Origin: Mucidula mucida
Lineage: Eukaryota > Basidiomycota > Agaricomycetes > Agaricales > Physalacriaceae
Direction: 5' to 3'
Assembly (NCBI GenBank): GCA_015501055.1
Contig: JADNYV010000017.1
Coordinates: forward strand, 360,692 to 424,691
DNA: 64,000 bases
This document shows, piece by piece, positions 1 through 11,369 of this stretch. The stretch's first letter is position 1, and every line of letters begins with the position of its first letter. The translations under genes and the position numbers were made by a program. The notes below the pieces were generated by a model. The model was not told the DNA's origin. It saw nothing but the letters and a program-made list of their open reading frames with translations, and ran no database searches.

Positions 1-1663
1 TGGTTTTTGATGTTTTATAAAGATGGCTGTGCATAGCCCTTAAATGAAGCTACACACAGTCAATCTTGGGCTTCCCAGCACCTGGGTCATGTCTGCCTAC
101 TAGCTCAAGTATCTCAATTGTCATCTTTCACACTTTTCTTTAGTTAGTGATATGTGCCAACAAGCTTTAAAGTCAATGGCAGCAAGTCCAGTGCACATGA
201 CCTCCTCGGCAATCTTGGCTGTGTTTCTAAACCAGTTTATAATATGGCTCTGGCATTTTTTTGAGTAACTGTTTATTATACCCCAAAATTAATATAAACT
301 AAACCCTACTTGAGATTCCAACAGTGGGGTTGGCAAAGAACAAAGTATGTTCTGAATATTCCCAATCCACGTTGATGGTCCCTTGATGTGCAAGACACAC
401 AGAGCCTCAAAGGCCAGACAAATATATCAGTCACCTGATTGTAGGATAATGTACCGAAGAAACTTAAGAAGCAGAACCAAGCACCTATATCTCAAGGGAA
501 TAATAGCAAGCTCCGTAAACAGAGGTGCAAGCATGGAATGCTAGTTTAGCCCCAATAAATGATGTACAAACATCTTCTGTACACCTTTTAACTCTAGCAG
601 CAACTTCTGCAACATGTCCGCAACAACATCCCAAGAACTGAAGAAGAAGAAGGATGACATCCTAGTGATTGCCACTTCAATCACCAAGTTCCGCACCATG
701 TGTATGTCCAGTCACATGTTGCGGAGCACCACTGCCATTGATGGTTTAAGCGCCACTTGTGAATCTCGCGCCTTGGGACAGTGGTGGGTTTTAAACACTG
801 GTCCTGTCATGAAAATCAGCATTCATCTATGGACAATCACTGTGACACACTTAAAAAAGTGCAACGGGAGGTACATAAGACCTCATGAATGCCATATAGC
901 AAGATAAAAATGGTCTACAGAGTACCATAGAGAGTGACAGTACACAGGCTACTTAGACACCCATTACATAGTAGTACCTACACATCTATATTTATTTGCC
1001 TTGTGTGATGCCCACACAACAATCCAGAACCTATGGCACAACTCTGTCATTGCAGCACTCTCGCTGCACTCCAGGAGCGCATGAGTCTCTGTCGCAATGG
1101 CTGCACTTCAAAAACACCATTAGCACATAACTCAATTACAATTGAAATCTACCAATCACATACATACCCAACACTGTATAAGTACCCAGATGCCTCCCTA
1201 TATCAGAAATAGAATGTGTGCAGAGGGGCAACCCCTCAGTCAGAGCATCAACGCCCAAACACCGCCCAAAATATCCCAAAACGATGTACCCACCCCCAAT
1301 TCCAATTGTAGTCTACTGGAAAAGACGCCGCCAGCACAATCCACACCCATTGTGTGGCTATGCTCAGCCCTCACCCACACTCCTTGCTACAGAAGCTGTC
1401 TAACGTCCAAGAGCAGAAGACTCCCCGCTACACAAGCAGCTGAGGGAGATCCCAATACAGAATTGCCTCGCTACACAAGCAGCTGAGGTCCAGAAACAGA
1501 TTGCCCAAGGTCCACAACCATTGCCCCCATCTCATATAAAGAACAGCGTCCATAACCATTGCCCCCGTCTCATATAGAGAACAAGGTTCAGAACCATTGC
1601 CCTAAGAGTGAGCTGTCTAAGCAAGCCGCGGAGAACAGAAAACAGATCTGATGATGGAACAGG
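1..1663. other. Left flank without a supported gene
   Basis: No reading frame here has convincing protein character. The only open stretch with an ATG, 614-907, encodes about 97 residues with no recognisable motif and AT-rich surroundings, so I do not call it a gene. The last 250 bases hold short imperfect repeats (listed separately). The final five bases, ACAGG, are the target-site duplication of the LTR element that starts at 1664. Confidence 0.5.
1423..1603. repeat. Imperfect short tandem repeats
   Basis: Two repeat families lie side by side. A unit of about 23 bp built on CTACACAAGCAGCTGAGG occurs at about 1423-1445 and 1466-1488. A unit built on ACCATTGCCCCC plus TCTCATATA occurs at about 1518-1546 and 1556-1584, with a partial third copy at 1594-1603 (38-bp period). 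No coding or mobile-element function is visible. Confidence 0.6.
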
Positions 1664-2082
1664 TGTTATGAATTGCCATATTTTCACACTTTCACATCTT
1701 ATCATATCTTATCGGGGGCCTTGTCTTATCAACCAACAGACTGTTTCATCATCTGTTTCGTCATCAATCATACTCCTGTTCATTACCGAAGCTGTACTCA
1801 TGTTGGACACACGCCTAACATATGGATGACATCATACATGCCGATACCTCATGGACTCCCTATTGTATACACACCACCGACACTCGTAGCACACATGGTT
1901 GGTTCAGTATTATTACTTACATGCAGTTACCACTCGTATTTAATGGTTTCACGGACTAGTAGCATACAACACGGGGTCAAGGGCGTGGAGTTATCCCTAG
2001 CGGAAACACGTATGGACAAGGAGTCCCAAACACAGGCTTACTAGTATATAAGCAGTAGTGTAGTATCATTGTACTTTAGTTC
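1664..2082 (+). repeat. 5' LTR of element A, shared part
   Basis: This stretch aligns base for base, with scattered substitutions, to the 3' LTR at 10780-11197, including a TATATAAG box near 2046 that probably precedes the transcription start. After TTAGTTC at 2082 the two LTRs stop matching completely. A possible alternative 5' LTR end is GCTAACA at 2255-2261, which repeats the terminal heptamer of the 3' LTR. Confidence 0.85.
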
Positions 2083-2685
2083 AACAGAAGATTGGAACTT
2101 ACTTTCTACCACCTACCACACATCCCTGATCGTCGATCAGCACTTCGCTGTTTGATCATCGCACATTTCCCCATCCCCTTTCCTGTTTACAGATCAACAG
2201 ATTCCTAATTCCAGCGCACGTCCGCATACATGTGTATTGGTCCCAGTAGCGCCGGCTAACAGTTAGAGATAACTGCCTCGGGTGCTGGAAGTAGCCGCTC
2301 TCACGAGAATGAACTTTTGGCAGTTGCACTTCAGTGGGCGCTGTTTACGGGTCAACCCCCGTTCCCAGGAAAACTTTGGCTTACCTCACACCAGAGGGAC
2401 GTCGGCTGGGCAATTGCGAACTTGTGATGAGCTCTTGGGCTCCGTAGATACGTAGTCAGTAGTCGGTAAAATAGCGTAGACAGTTACAATACCTACCTAC
2501 TTTACTTATCTTACAATACACACCATCATTCCCCAACCTACCAAGTCCTGGATTCTATCTCAGATCTAGGCGACTCCTCCTTATTCATCCAAACCTCTAT
2601 TCCCTCACCCGTTTCATCCAAATCCGCATCACCCATATCCCCACTTTTACCTTTTCACTCTCTGATCCTATCACCCCAATTCATC
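2083..2685 (+). other. Divergent U5/leader region of element A
   Basis: These 600 bases lie between the conserved U3-R part of the 5' LTR and the gag ATG. They do not match the U5 of the 3' LTR, nor element C. No primer-binding site beginning TGG is evident after 2261. The last 150 bases are rich in C and T, like a fungal transcript leader. No gene is seen. Confidence 0.5.
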
Positions 2686-3612
2686 ATGTCCAACGAAGCA
2701 CCCGAAGCCGATTATCACACACCCGCTCATCACGCCGATGTCGAAATCAAAGGCAGATCCCTTGTCAACAAGCCGTATGACTATGACGGGGACAAGTCCA
2801 AGTACAAGAGCTGGTGGCGATCGATGTTCACATACATCCGTGACAAGAAGAACAACCTCACATCTGACTCCGAAAGGATCAATGTTGTTCTCTCCTACAT
2901 CCGAGGAGATCACATTGATACATGGGTCCAGAACTACTCGGATCAGAACTTCGACGAGGAAGAAGAGGAATGGACAGTCTCTTGGACTGAGTTCAAGGAG
3001 AACTTGAAGGAGCAATTTGTGGATTCCAACCTCGCGCGAGACGCGCAAGATCAGATCAAGCGGTTGCGCCAGGGGCAAGACACTGCTCAAGATTTCTTCC
3101 AGAAGTTCTAGGTTCTGCTCACTCAGGCGGAATACTCAAAGGATGACACATATGTCATACGTCTTCTCGAGACCAATGTCAACGAGAAGATCATTGACCA
3201 GATCTATGGCAGCCGAGACGGGTTGCCGGTGAAGTACAAGGATTGGAAGGCACAGATCATCCAGATCGATCAGCTATGGAGAAGGCGAATGGCGAGCAAG
3301 AGGTCTGGCATGCAGTCCCGGCCCCAAGCTCCGCAGGCGGCTACATCGAGAGCCAATCCAACAAATCCACCCCCGACGCCGATCACACGACGAGATGCCA
3401 CCGGTGTTACCTATGGAGGAGCCGGCAGGCCGATGGACATTGACAACGCACATTGAAGAGGACTCTGCTTCAGCTGTGGTGAACACGGCCATGTCAGCAG
3501 GTTCTGTCCCAAGAAGTGACCCCAGACGATTCGGGGTCTATGGACCGAAATGAATGACGAGGAGAAGAAGAAGCTGGCCGAAGAGTTGGGTTTTGTGAAG
3601 CTCCCGCAGTAG
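2686..3612 (+). pseudogene. gag of element A (capsid region and CCHC zinc knuckle)
   Basis: The ATG at 2686 opens a frame whose first 141 codons have the retroviral-type capsid composition common to fungal Ty3 elements (YDYDGDKSKYKSWWRSM, then LKEQFVDSNLARDAQDQI). The same frame continues to 3612 but is broken by TAG at 3109, TGA at 3454 and TGA at 3517. Just past the second stop is a zinc knuckle, CFSCGEHGHVSRFC (C-x2-C-x4-H-x4-C), the RNA-binding nucleocapsid motif. Element C reads CGA where A has TGA at 3454. The frame ends with a stop at 3610-3612 that is also present in C. Confidence 0.88.
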
Positions 3613-3833
3613 ATGCAGTCCTGCCAGAGCAGTCATCAAGGGAAAAGTCGTCAGATGCAGAATCTATTTATAGTACTGGTACTGATACGCCTAAAATATC
3701 ATCGACGACTTCACCAACAAAACCTGCGAAAGAAAGATTTGAGCCAAACACGCTCGAGTGGATTGCACAACGGCTAAGAGAGGATGAAGTGCTGAGAGCA
3801 GTGGGAGTTTTGAGAGCATGGATGCCGGAGCGG

Positions 3834-6800
3834 CAGTGTTGTCCTATAGGGCAAACCTATAATTTGTTATAGCCCTTTACATCCTATAGCACGAGGGCTA
3901 TACATTCGGGTTCCATGGTTATAGCCCTATAGCAAGGCTATAAGCCGTCGCATAATATACTTGTGTCACCCGCATCTGCGCAATGAAAATTTCGATTACT
4001 CCCTCTTACCACTCGGTATCGTTCGCGTAGCAAGAGCCATGGGCAACAAAGGAGTTCTCTGGCAATACTTCCATCGTGGTGAGAAGCAAAATGCCAATCA
4101 GTATCGCGCCTACTGCCTCGCTTGCATCAAGCATAAACGTCCAGATAACGTACCTATCAACGTTGACGGGGATGTAGATCTTGCTCACGCAGAGGACTGG
4201 TTCGAAGAGGGTGTGTATTCGTTAATTCACTCCATCGTATGTGCTAACCACCGGGAAAAGCGGTCAAAGCCGCTGGCGAGAAGGGCAGTGTCCGTGGCAA
4301 GACTAGTGCCATGGCCCACCACCTCATCAATTGCCCGCGCGTCGCCAGCGATGTCAGAAAGGTTGCCGAACGAGAGAAAAGTAGGCTAGGGAATGCAAGG
4401 AAAGCACGAAAGGGCCTGTCCGTTGATAAAGATGATGCCGACGGTGGGGACGCTGACGACGAATCTGATCCCCAGCGCCCAGCCAAGCGAAAACGGCTTG
4501 AGGACACGAAAAGGCCATGAAACAGTCTCAGCTGAAGTTATTCAGCGGACTGAACATACCTTTCAAGCCCGAGCAGAAGACAATCGTGCAAGCCCAGTTT
4601 TTACGCGCCACCGTATCCGCAAATCTCCCATTCCGTTGGACGGACGACCCAGAGATTATCAAGCTCTTCCTGATGATGCGTGCAACAGCCGACAATGTGA
4701 TCCCCAAGCGCCGCGTGTTGGCTGGCCGCCTCCTCGACGACGCAGCAAAGCATGTTGATGAGGACATCCGCGGCTCTATTAAGGGTAAATATGTATCAGC
4801 ATCGTAAGTGCTAGCATTTGAGTCATTATTTGCACTTACCGCCTACTAGATCTGACGGATGGAAGGATAATTCACGCAACAGTGTCACCGGTGTCCATGT
4901 CGCACGTCGAGGAAAGGTATGCGCACACTCCAAGTCAGTAATAAGTACTTATAACAGCATCAGTCATACCTTGTCAAGCTCTTAAAGACGAACAAGCAGA
5001 ACAAAGATGGCGAGTCCTATTGCGAGTTCTTCTTGGCCATGATCGATACCACGGAGGAGGAGACGGGCTGCATCATAGTGCTGTTCTGCTGCGACAACAA
5101 TGGCGGCAGTCATAAAGGTGGAGATCTGATGCCGAGAAAACGTGCATGGCTTCTCGTAGCTCCGTGCTGTGCGCATCAGGTACGTGATCTTCTGAGAACG
5201 CGACTCTTCTTAACTCCATATACACGTTAGTTTCAATTGATACTTGGTGATTACTTTAAAGAGAACGAGGAAGCCTCGGAATACGCGGAGAAGGCAACGG
5301 GACTGATTGGATGGTTCCTTAATCATCAGAAAGTCCGCGCAATCATTGACGACGTCCAGCAGACGAAGAACAGCTGCATTCTTGCATTCATCGTTGCCAA
5401 TCTTACTCGATGGACAACACATTTCCTTGCCTTTGACCGTCTTCTCACTCTCAAATCTTGTCTTCGCCACGCAGCTATCATCCATTGGGAGGAACTCATC
5501 AAAGCACAAGTTGGCGCGGCTAGTGCACGGAAGGAGCATCTCAAGCTCACGGCAGCAGCAGAGGAGCAAATCAACTTGATTGACGATGCGGACTTCTGGA
5601 AGGGATTGGAGGGTGTCGTTCAAGATATCAAGCCCATCTGTTACGGTACGAATATCAACCAAAGTGATCATACGCGACTCGACCAAGTTACACTCATGTT
5701 TGCTGGCATCTATCGATACTTCGACAAGCATAAGGTGCGGTCGGTTGCCGCCGGCATGAAGAAGCGGATAGAAAAACGCTGGAAGGCACTGGACCAATCC
5801 ATCTTCGTCTTCGCACTCATCCTCAATCCGTATGAGGGTATGACTCGCTTTGGGAAGAATGCCGGCGCGAATCCTTTTGCATTGAATTCAGCCTTCATGG
5901 AGGTGTGTATCATTAATCTACTCCTGATTACCTGTTCTGAGCTCTGTATAGCTGTACAAGCGTGTCAAGTCTCGTCCCGACAAGAAGAGTTCCGAGGCTA
6001 CTGACAAGACACCCGAGGAGCTTGCTGCTGTTGCCGAAAAGCTCAAGGCTGTCAAGGCTGCTAAGGAAGGTGCAGTTTCAACGGCTTTTATGGCGTACTT
6101 GGCTGGACGGGGATCGTTTCAACACTGGAAGGAGCATGAGGCAGCATTTACAGAGAGCAATGTGCGTCATCTACTGTTGCAGTCTGTCGCGCGCGACAAG
6201 GCTTGCACTCATCTATTCGACAGCCCGATAAGGATCCCATTATCGTCTGGGAGCAGTTCCTTGATGACGAGTCGACAAGTGAGCTTGCTGAGTTCGCTAT
6301 TATGCTCTTGGACCTCGTCGTCAACCAAGCTGGTATGGAGCGCTCATTTTCTGATGCCAAAGTCAAGAAGACAGATCGAAGAAACCGGCTGGGACTGCCA
6401 AAACTGGAGAAACTCTCAAAGGTGCATCTCTTAGTATTGTTGCATTTCTATGCTAACTCAGCTTTAGATTGGTGCTGGCCTTCGCAACAAACACATTACA
6501 AGTGGGATTACGCAGAAGAGGGAGAAGCGCGAGAACCACGATACGACTCGCGTTCAATCTCTACTTAACGTCCCACGGTACGCCGACATCCTTGATGGAT
6601 CAGACAGCTCGGATAGCCCTGACCGTGAGGAGCGTCCACATCGGCGTATTCTTGTCCGCTCGAAGAAGGACTGGCGGAGGGAGATGAAGAAATGGATACA
6701 GGAGGAGCGGAATGCAAGCGAGGATGATCTCTCGGATGACGGTACACCAGTTGCTGCACCTGCCGCGTCACGTTCAAAATTTCTTCCGGCATCACTCGCA

Positions 6801-7080
6801 ACACTGTTTGGGGGTGATGGAGCAGCACGTCCGGTGGAAACGACTGGTATGTGCACGCGCCAGCGCCCGGTTCTTGATGAGGAAGCCCGGCTGATGGAGC
6901 TATTGGGTGCGGAGTACTCTGATGAGCCGCCAGATGATGGGGAACTGGAGGGATCAGGCGATGATTTTACGGCATAATTTCCTACTTATAGGGCTATAAT
7001 GTCACTCGTATTATAGGTCTATAGCAGTTAAGGGCTATACAAAAATCTGGGGCTTAAATAAGGCCTATAGGACAACACTG
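3834..7080 (+). mobile_element. hAT-superfamily DNA transposon inserted in element A
   Basis: Perfect 17-bp terminal inverted repeats CAGTGTTGTCCTATAGG bound the element. The 8-bp target duplication CGGAGCGG is at 3826-3833 and 7081-7088, the size typical of hAT. Both subterminal regions (about 3834-3960 and 6980-7080) are crowded with CTATAG/TATAGGG motifs in both orientations, likely transposase-binding repeats. Between them lies a multi-exon transposase gene. Element C, of the same retrotransposon family, shows the unoccupied site with a single CGGAGCGG near 63380, which proves the insertion. Confidence 0.97.
4039..6977 (+). CDS. hAT transposase (BED finger, RNase H-like core, hATC dimerisation)
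   Basis: The protein cuts and pastes the surrounding transposon. Proposed exons are 4039-4210, 4261-4803, 4850-4916, 4964-5179, 5231-5902, 5952-6161, 6224-6421 and 6468-6977. All introns are GT-AG and about 46-62 nt. The N-terminus carries a BED-type finger (WQYF, then C-x2-C, then H near HHLINC). The middle has a DUF659-like block (SDGWKD, then CAHQ followed by a helical region). The C-terminus has the hATC motif ERSFSDAKVKKTDRRNRL. An acidic tail of roughly 150 residues follows. One lesion is visible: around 4505-4516 the frame must shift by one base to join the basic linker to MKQSQLKLF, so this copy may be inactive. It has no intron relationship to the host retroelement. Confidence 0.85.
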
Positions 7081-7115
7081 CGGAGCGGAGAGAGAGAGAA
7101 GCAACGGAAGAGAAG

Positions 7116-7788
7116 GTGATGGCAATCAGAGCGTTGACAAAGGAAGCTGCGGTGGAAGTTGTGACGGAGTTAAAAAAGTTGAGGAAGTACATCCGGGGAA
7201 CAAAGGGGCAAGACATGAAACTCCGAGTAACCATAGAGAGCGTGCACACAGGCTCTGAATGGGAAACAAGTGCCCTTCTTAACAGTGGAGCAATGGGTTC
7301 TTGCGTCAATAAAGAATTCATCGAGAAGAACGGACTTCTGATCAAGGAGTTACCGGTTAAGTGCGGATGGAACCCTAAACAAGGGAGGAGCAATTGAAGG
7401 TTTTGTGGAGGTCCGGATGAAGATCGGTGATCACGCCGAAAAGATTGAGTTGGCCGTCACCAATCTTGGCAAAACAAGTATCTTTTTGGGGCTAGATTGG
7501 TTACGATATCACAACCCCACGATCAACTGGACGGAATCCACATTGACTTTTGATCGATGCCCAGACCGTTGCGGTTATCTACCCAAGTATGACTTGCCAG
7601 AAGATGAAGGAGAAGATGTAGAAGAGAAGCTGGAGGAGGGAGAGTGTTTGTTCTGGATGGACTGGGACAACTATCGCAAAAGTGGTGAAAAGCTGAGATC
7701 ACAACAGCCTTCGTCTGCTGCTGCACCTTACATCGAGGAATTTTCCAATGTATTTAGCAAGGCGGACTTTGACAAGTTACCGGAGTGA
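7116..7788 (+). pseudogene. Aspartic protease region of element A
   Basis: Retropepsin domain that would process the polyprotein. It is recognised by ALLNSGAMGS near 7270-7305, where the canonical family motif is D-S/T-G. Element C has ALLDSGATGS at the same place, so the catalytic Asp is mutated to Asn (GAC to AAC). The downstream flap and helix FLGLDWLRYHNPTINW are conserved. The frame shifts near 7397-7405 and ends in TGA at 7786-7788, where C keeps CGA. The linker to gag upstream (3613-3833 and 7089-7115) is split by the hAT insertion. Confidence 0.85.
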
Positions 7789-9110
7789 AGACCCTGGGAT
7801 CACGCAATAGAACTTATGCCTGGTTCCAAACCGGTTGACTGCAAGGTCTATCCCCTTAGTCCATCCGAGCAGAAGGCATTAGACGAGTTCTTGGAGGAAA
7901 ACATACACATGGGATGCATATGGCCATCAATCTCACCCATGGCGTCACCATTCTTCTTTGTCAAGAAGAAGGACGGAAGCCTTCGGCCAGTGCAGGATTA
8001 TTGGAAATTGAATGACATGACGATGAAAACTGATACCCCTTACCATTGATCCAAGAACTTATCGACAAGCTGAAGGGAGCGAAGTGTTTCACAAAGATGG
8101 ATGTCCGATGGGGTTACAATAACATCCGGATCAAAGACGGTGATGAGTGGAAAGCGGTGTTTAGAACAAACCGAGGGCTGTTTGAGCCATTAGTAATGTT
8201 TTTCGGACTCACAAACTCGCCGGCAACGTTCCAATCGTTCATGAATCACATTCTGAAGGAGTTGATTGATGAGGGACATGTTATAGTATACTTAGACGAT
8301 ATACTTATCTTTACAAACACTCTTGAGGAGCATAGACAGATTATACGCAGGGTATTAGAAATATTACGAGTAAATAAGTTGTATTTAAAACCCGAGAAAT
8401 GTAGTTTCGAGGCACATACTGTAGATTACTTGGGAGTTATTGTTGGAGGAGGAGGAGTGAAGATGGATCCGGCAAAAGTGGCCGTAGTAAAGGAATGAAC
8501 GGAGCCGACGAAGAAGAAGGAAGTACAGTCATTCCTGGGCTTCTGCAACTTCTACCGACGTTTCATCAGGGGATTTGCGGGAGTAGCGAAGCCATTGACA
8601 TTGCTAACCGGGAAGGGCGAGTGGGTTTGGGGCTTGGAGCAGCACAAGGCGTTTGAGGAGCTGAAACGAAGGATGACGGAGGAACCCGTCCTGATTGTAC
8701 CACGCGACAACGGCAAGTTTTGAGTTGAGGCAGACTCCTCGAACTATGCGAACGGGGCAGTTCTTTCCCAGTTGGTTGACGGAAAATGGAGACCAGTAGC
8801 CTTTCGGTCTCGCGCGCTGAACAAAGTAGAGCGCAATTATGAGATCTACGACAAAGAGATGATGGCTATTATGGACTCAATTGACAACTGGAGGCAATAT
8901 CTCCTTGGAGCAAAGGAAACGGTGGAGGTGTTTACCGATCATCAAAACCTCCAGTACTTCCGAAAGCCACAGAAGCTGAATTGGAGGCAGGCAAGATGGG
9001 TTACGGAGTTGGCGGAGTATGACATACAGATGATTCACAAGCCGGGCAAGACAATGGGAAAAGCTGATGCCTTGTCAAGGATGACAGGCCTTGAGAAGGG
9101 GGAAAAAGAT
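7789..9110 (+). pseudogene. Reverse transcriptase and RNase H of element A
   Basis: Fingers and palm motifs are clear: [34 protein letters not shown], and the catalytic YLDD at about 8288-8300, followed by the KPEKCSF thumb. RNase H follows with EADSSNYANGAVLSQ (reached through a TGA at about 8720), DKEMMAI and FTDHQNLQYF, ending KADALSRM. The frame is broken around 8040 (one-base shift), at 8496 (TGA where the relative reads TGG) and at about 8720 (TGA where the relative reads CGA). With these lesions no functional polymerase can be made, although the YLDD box itself is intact. Confidence 0.88.
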
Positions 9111-10100
9111 AACGAAAACATTGTTTTACTAAAACCGGAGTTTTTTATATCACAAATTCAATTTTCTTTACATACAGTAGCTACGCCGGAGGACGAATTA
9201 CTTAACAAAATCAAACAAAGAAAAGGAAACAAGGACAGATACATACAAAAAGCATTAGAAAACAAAGAAAAAGGATGGGAAGAGAAGGAAAATGGACTTA
9301 TTATATGGAAAGATTGTATTTACATACCGAAGGACAAGGAATTGCAGGGAAAAGTTATTGGAATGCATCATGATGCACAGCTTGCAGGGCATCCGGGACG
9401 GTACAAGACTCTCGAGTTGATCACATGCACCTATTGGTGGCCAGGAATCAGCCAAGACGTCCGCGAATACGTGGAAGGGTGTCAAAAATGCCAAGTTACA
9501 AAGTCACATCGCACAAAACCGGCTGCACCCCTACATCCTATAGACGTACCAAGCAAACCATGAGAGAAAGTTGGGACGGACATGATCGGCGAGTTGCCGG
9601 AGTTGGGAGGATACAATGCGATCAGCACGTTTGTGGACCATTTCACAAAGCGGTTACGCATTATACCAACACACATCACCCTGACGTCAGAAGGCATGGC
9701 TCGTATTTACCGTGATCAAATCTTCCCCATACATGGATTGCCGCGACAGATGATACACAATCGAGGTCCACAATACCACTCGCGTTTCATGAAGGAGTTG
9801 TACCGGCTGTTGGGCATCGAAGGAACCTTTACAACGGCGTATCATCCACAGGCAAACGGACAGACAGAACGGTTAAACCAAGAGATAGAACATTTCTTAC
9901 GGTTATTTGTCAACTACCATCAGAACGACTGGCACGAATGGCTACCCTCTGCCGAATTTGTTTACAATGATCGGGTACACTGGCAACCAAAGTCACTGCA
10001 TTCTTCGCAGACATGGGCAGACACCCCTACAAAGGCACCACTCCAAAAACGGCATCAAGAAATGAGACTGCACAGGAGTTTGCCGACGGCATGAGGAAAA
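9111..10100 (+). pseudogene. Integrase of element A
   Basis: The HHCC zinc-binding N-terminus (HHDAQLAGHPGRYKTL, then CQKCQ) lies near 9365-9495. The DDE core follows from about 9580: first Asp in DMIGELPELGGYNAIS, second position in MIHNRGPQYHS, Glu in GQTERLNQEIEHFL. The second catalytic Asp is Asn here; element C keeps MIHDRGPQY. A stop at about 9561 (TGA for TGG) separates the zinc domain from the core, and the frame drifts again after about 9980. A reactivated function is not expected. Confidence 0.88.
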
Positions 10101-10765
10101 CATGGGATGAAGTGGGGTCAGCATTGAAGAAGGCAAAGGAGGACATGAAACGGTTTTATGACAGGAAGCGGACAGACGCAGTAGAGTACAAGGAGGGCGA
10201 CAAAGTATGGCTGGAAGGGACAAATCTCAGCACAGACCAACCAATGAAGAAGCTTGATGACAAACGCTTGGGCCGTTCAAAGTGATAAGAAAGTTGGGAC
10301 AAGTTCTTACAAGCTCCAGATCCCTCACACGTGGAAAGCATCCATCCGTGTTCAATAAGCCCTGCTGACGCCTTACACAGCCCCAATTTCCGACACAACC
10401 CCAAGACATGGTCCACCACCTGTGCTGGAAGGCGCCGACCGGAATGGGAGGTTGAGAAAGTGGTTAATTCCCGGAAGTACCGCGGGGGTTTCCAATACAA
10501 GGTTCACTGGAAGGGTTATGGCACACACAACAGACATGGGAACCGGCATGCAATCTCAAGAATGCCACGAAGCTATTCGTGATTTCCACCAGCAGTACCC
10601 AAACAAGCCGAAGCCACCTGCGCTTGCTCGCATTGAAGTTCCCATGTCGCAATTTCCATCACATCTATTCCGACCCATGCCACCGCCTGACATCAACCTC
10701 TTGATGTCACACTACCCTCTGCGGCCCTCATGGAGCGACTCTGGCACAGAATGGAACTTGTGCCT
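10100..10765 (+). pseudogene. Integrase C-terminus and chromodomain of element A
   Basis: After a short helical stretch (EDMKRFYDRKRTDAVEYKEGDKVWLEG) there is a chromodomain-like segment at about 10435-10520: WEVEKVVNSRKYRGG followed by YKVHWKGYG. Chromodomains at this position mark chromoviruses and direct integration to modified histones. The frame around it is disrupted by indels. The rest up to the polypurine tract (10766-10779) reads as a proline-rich tail. Confidence 0.75.
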
Positions 10766-10779
10766 TAAGGAGGGGGTGA

Positions 10780-11308
10780 TGTTATGAATTGCCATATTTT
10801 CACATTTTCATATCTCATCATATCTTATCGGGGGCCTTGTCTTATCAACCAACGGACTGTTTCATCATCTGTTTCGTCACCGATCATACTCCTGTTCATT
10901 ACCGAAGCCGTACTCATGTTGGACACACGCCTAACACATGGATGACATCATACATGCCAACACCTCATGGATTCCCATTGTATACACACCACCGACACTC
11001 GTAGCACACATGGTCGTTTCAGTATTATTACTTACATGCAGTTACCACTCGTATTTAATGGTTTCACGGACTAGTAGCATACAACACTGGGTCAAGGGCG
11101 TGGAGTTATCCCTAGCGGAAACACGTATGGACAAGGAGTCCCAAACACAGGCTTACTAGTATATAAGTAGTAATGTAGTATCATTGTACTTTAGTTCCGA
11201 TCTCGTTTATACACCTGGCCTAGCCTAGTCTTACGAACGCGAACGCTTTTTTCCTTAGTTCTTGCTGTGGTACCTGGTTGAGTCTCGTGGCTTAGTCAGT
11301 TGCTAACA
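10780..11308 (+). repeat. 3' LTR of element A
   Basis: A 529-bp LTR with TGTTA...TAACA ends, preceded directly by the polypurine tract AAGGAGGGGGTGA. Its last 110 bases match the LTR of element C (59186-59708, reverse strand) but not the 5' LTR of A. Confidence 0.93.
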
Positions 11309-11369
11309 ACAGGTTGGTCCGTGTTAGGTATAGCAACCGTTCAATGGGCCCCTAACCCACCTTCTTCTT

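Larger units (their letters stand above)
1664..11308 (+). mobile_element. Ty3/gypsy LTR retrotransposon A (chromodomain type, decayed)
   Basis: The element starts TGTTATG and ends GCTAACA. It is flanked by a 5-bp duplication ACAGG (1659-1663 and 11309-11313). A polypurine tract, AAGGAGGGGGTGA, abuts the 3' LTR at 10780. Domain order on the + strand is gag, CCHC knuckle, aspartic protease, reverse transcriptase, RNase H, integrase, chromodomain, which is the Ty3/gypsy order. A 3,247-bp hAT element sits inside; without it A is about 6.4 kb. Several in-frame stops and active-site changes show that it is inactive. A close relative, element C, lies at the right end of the window on the other strand and shows the intact residues. 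Confidence 0.93.

Noticed and set aside
614..907. 97-codon ORF in the left flank
   Set aside because: No motif, no splice context and AT-rich non-coding composition.
2671..3090. 139-codon minus-strand ORF opposite gag
   Set aside because: Antisense shadow of the gag frame of element A.
5210..5797. 195-codon minus-strand ORF in the hAT element
   Set aside because: Antisense of the transposase core exon.
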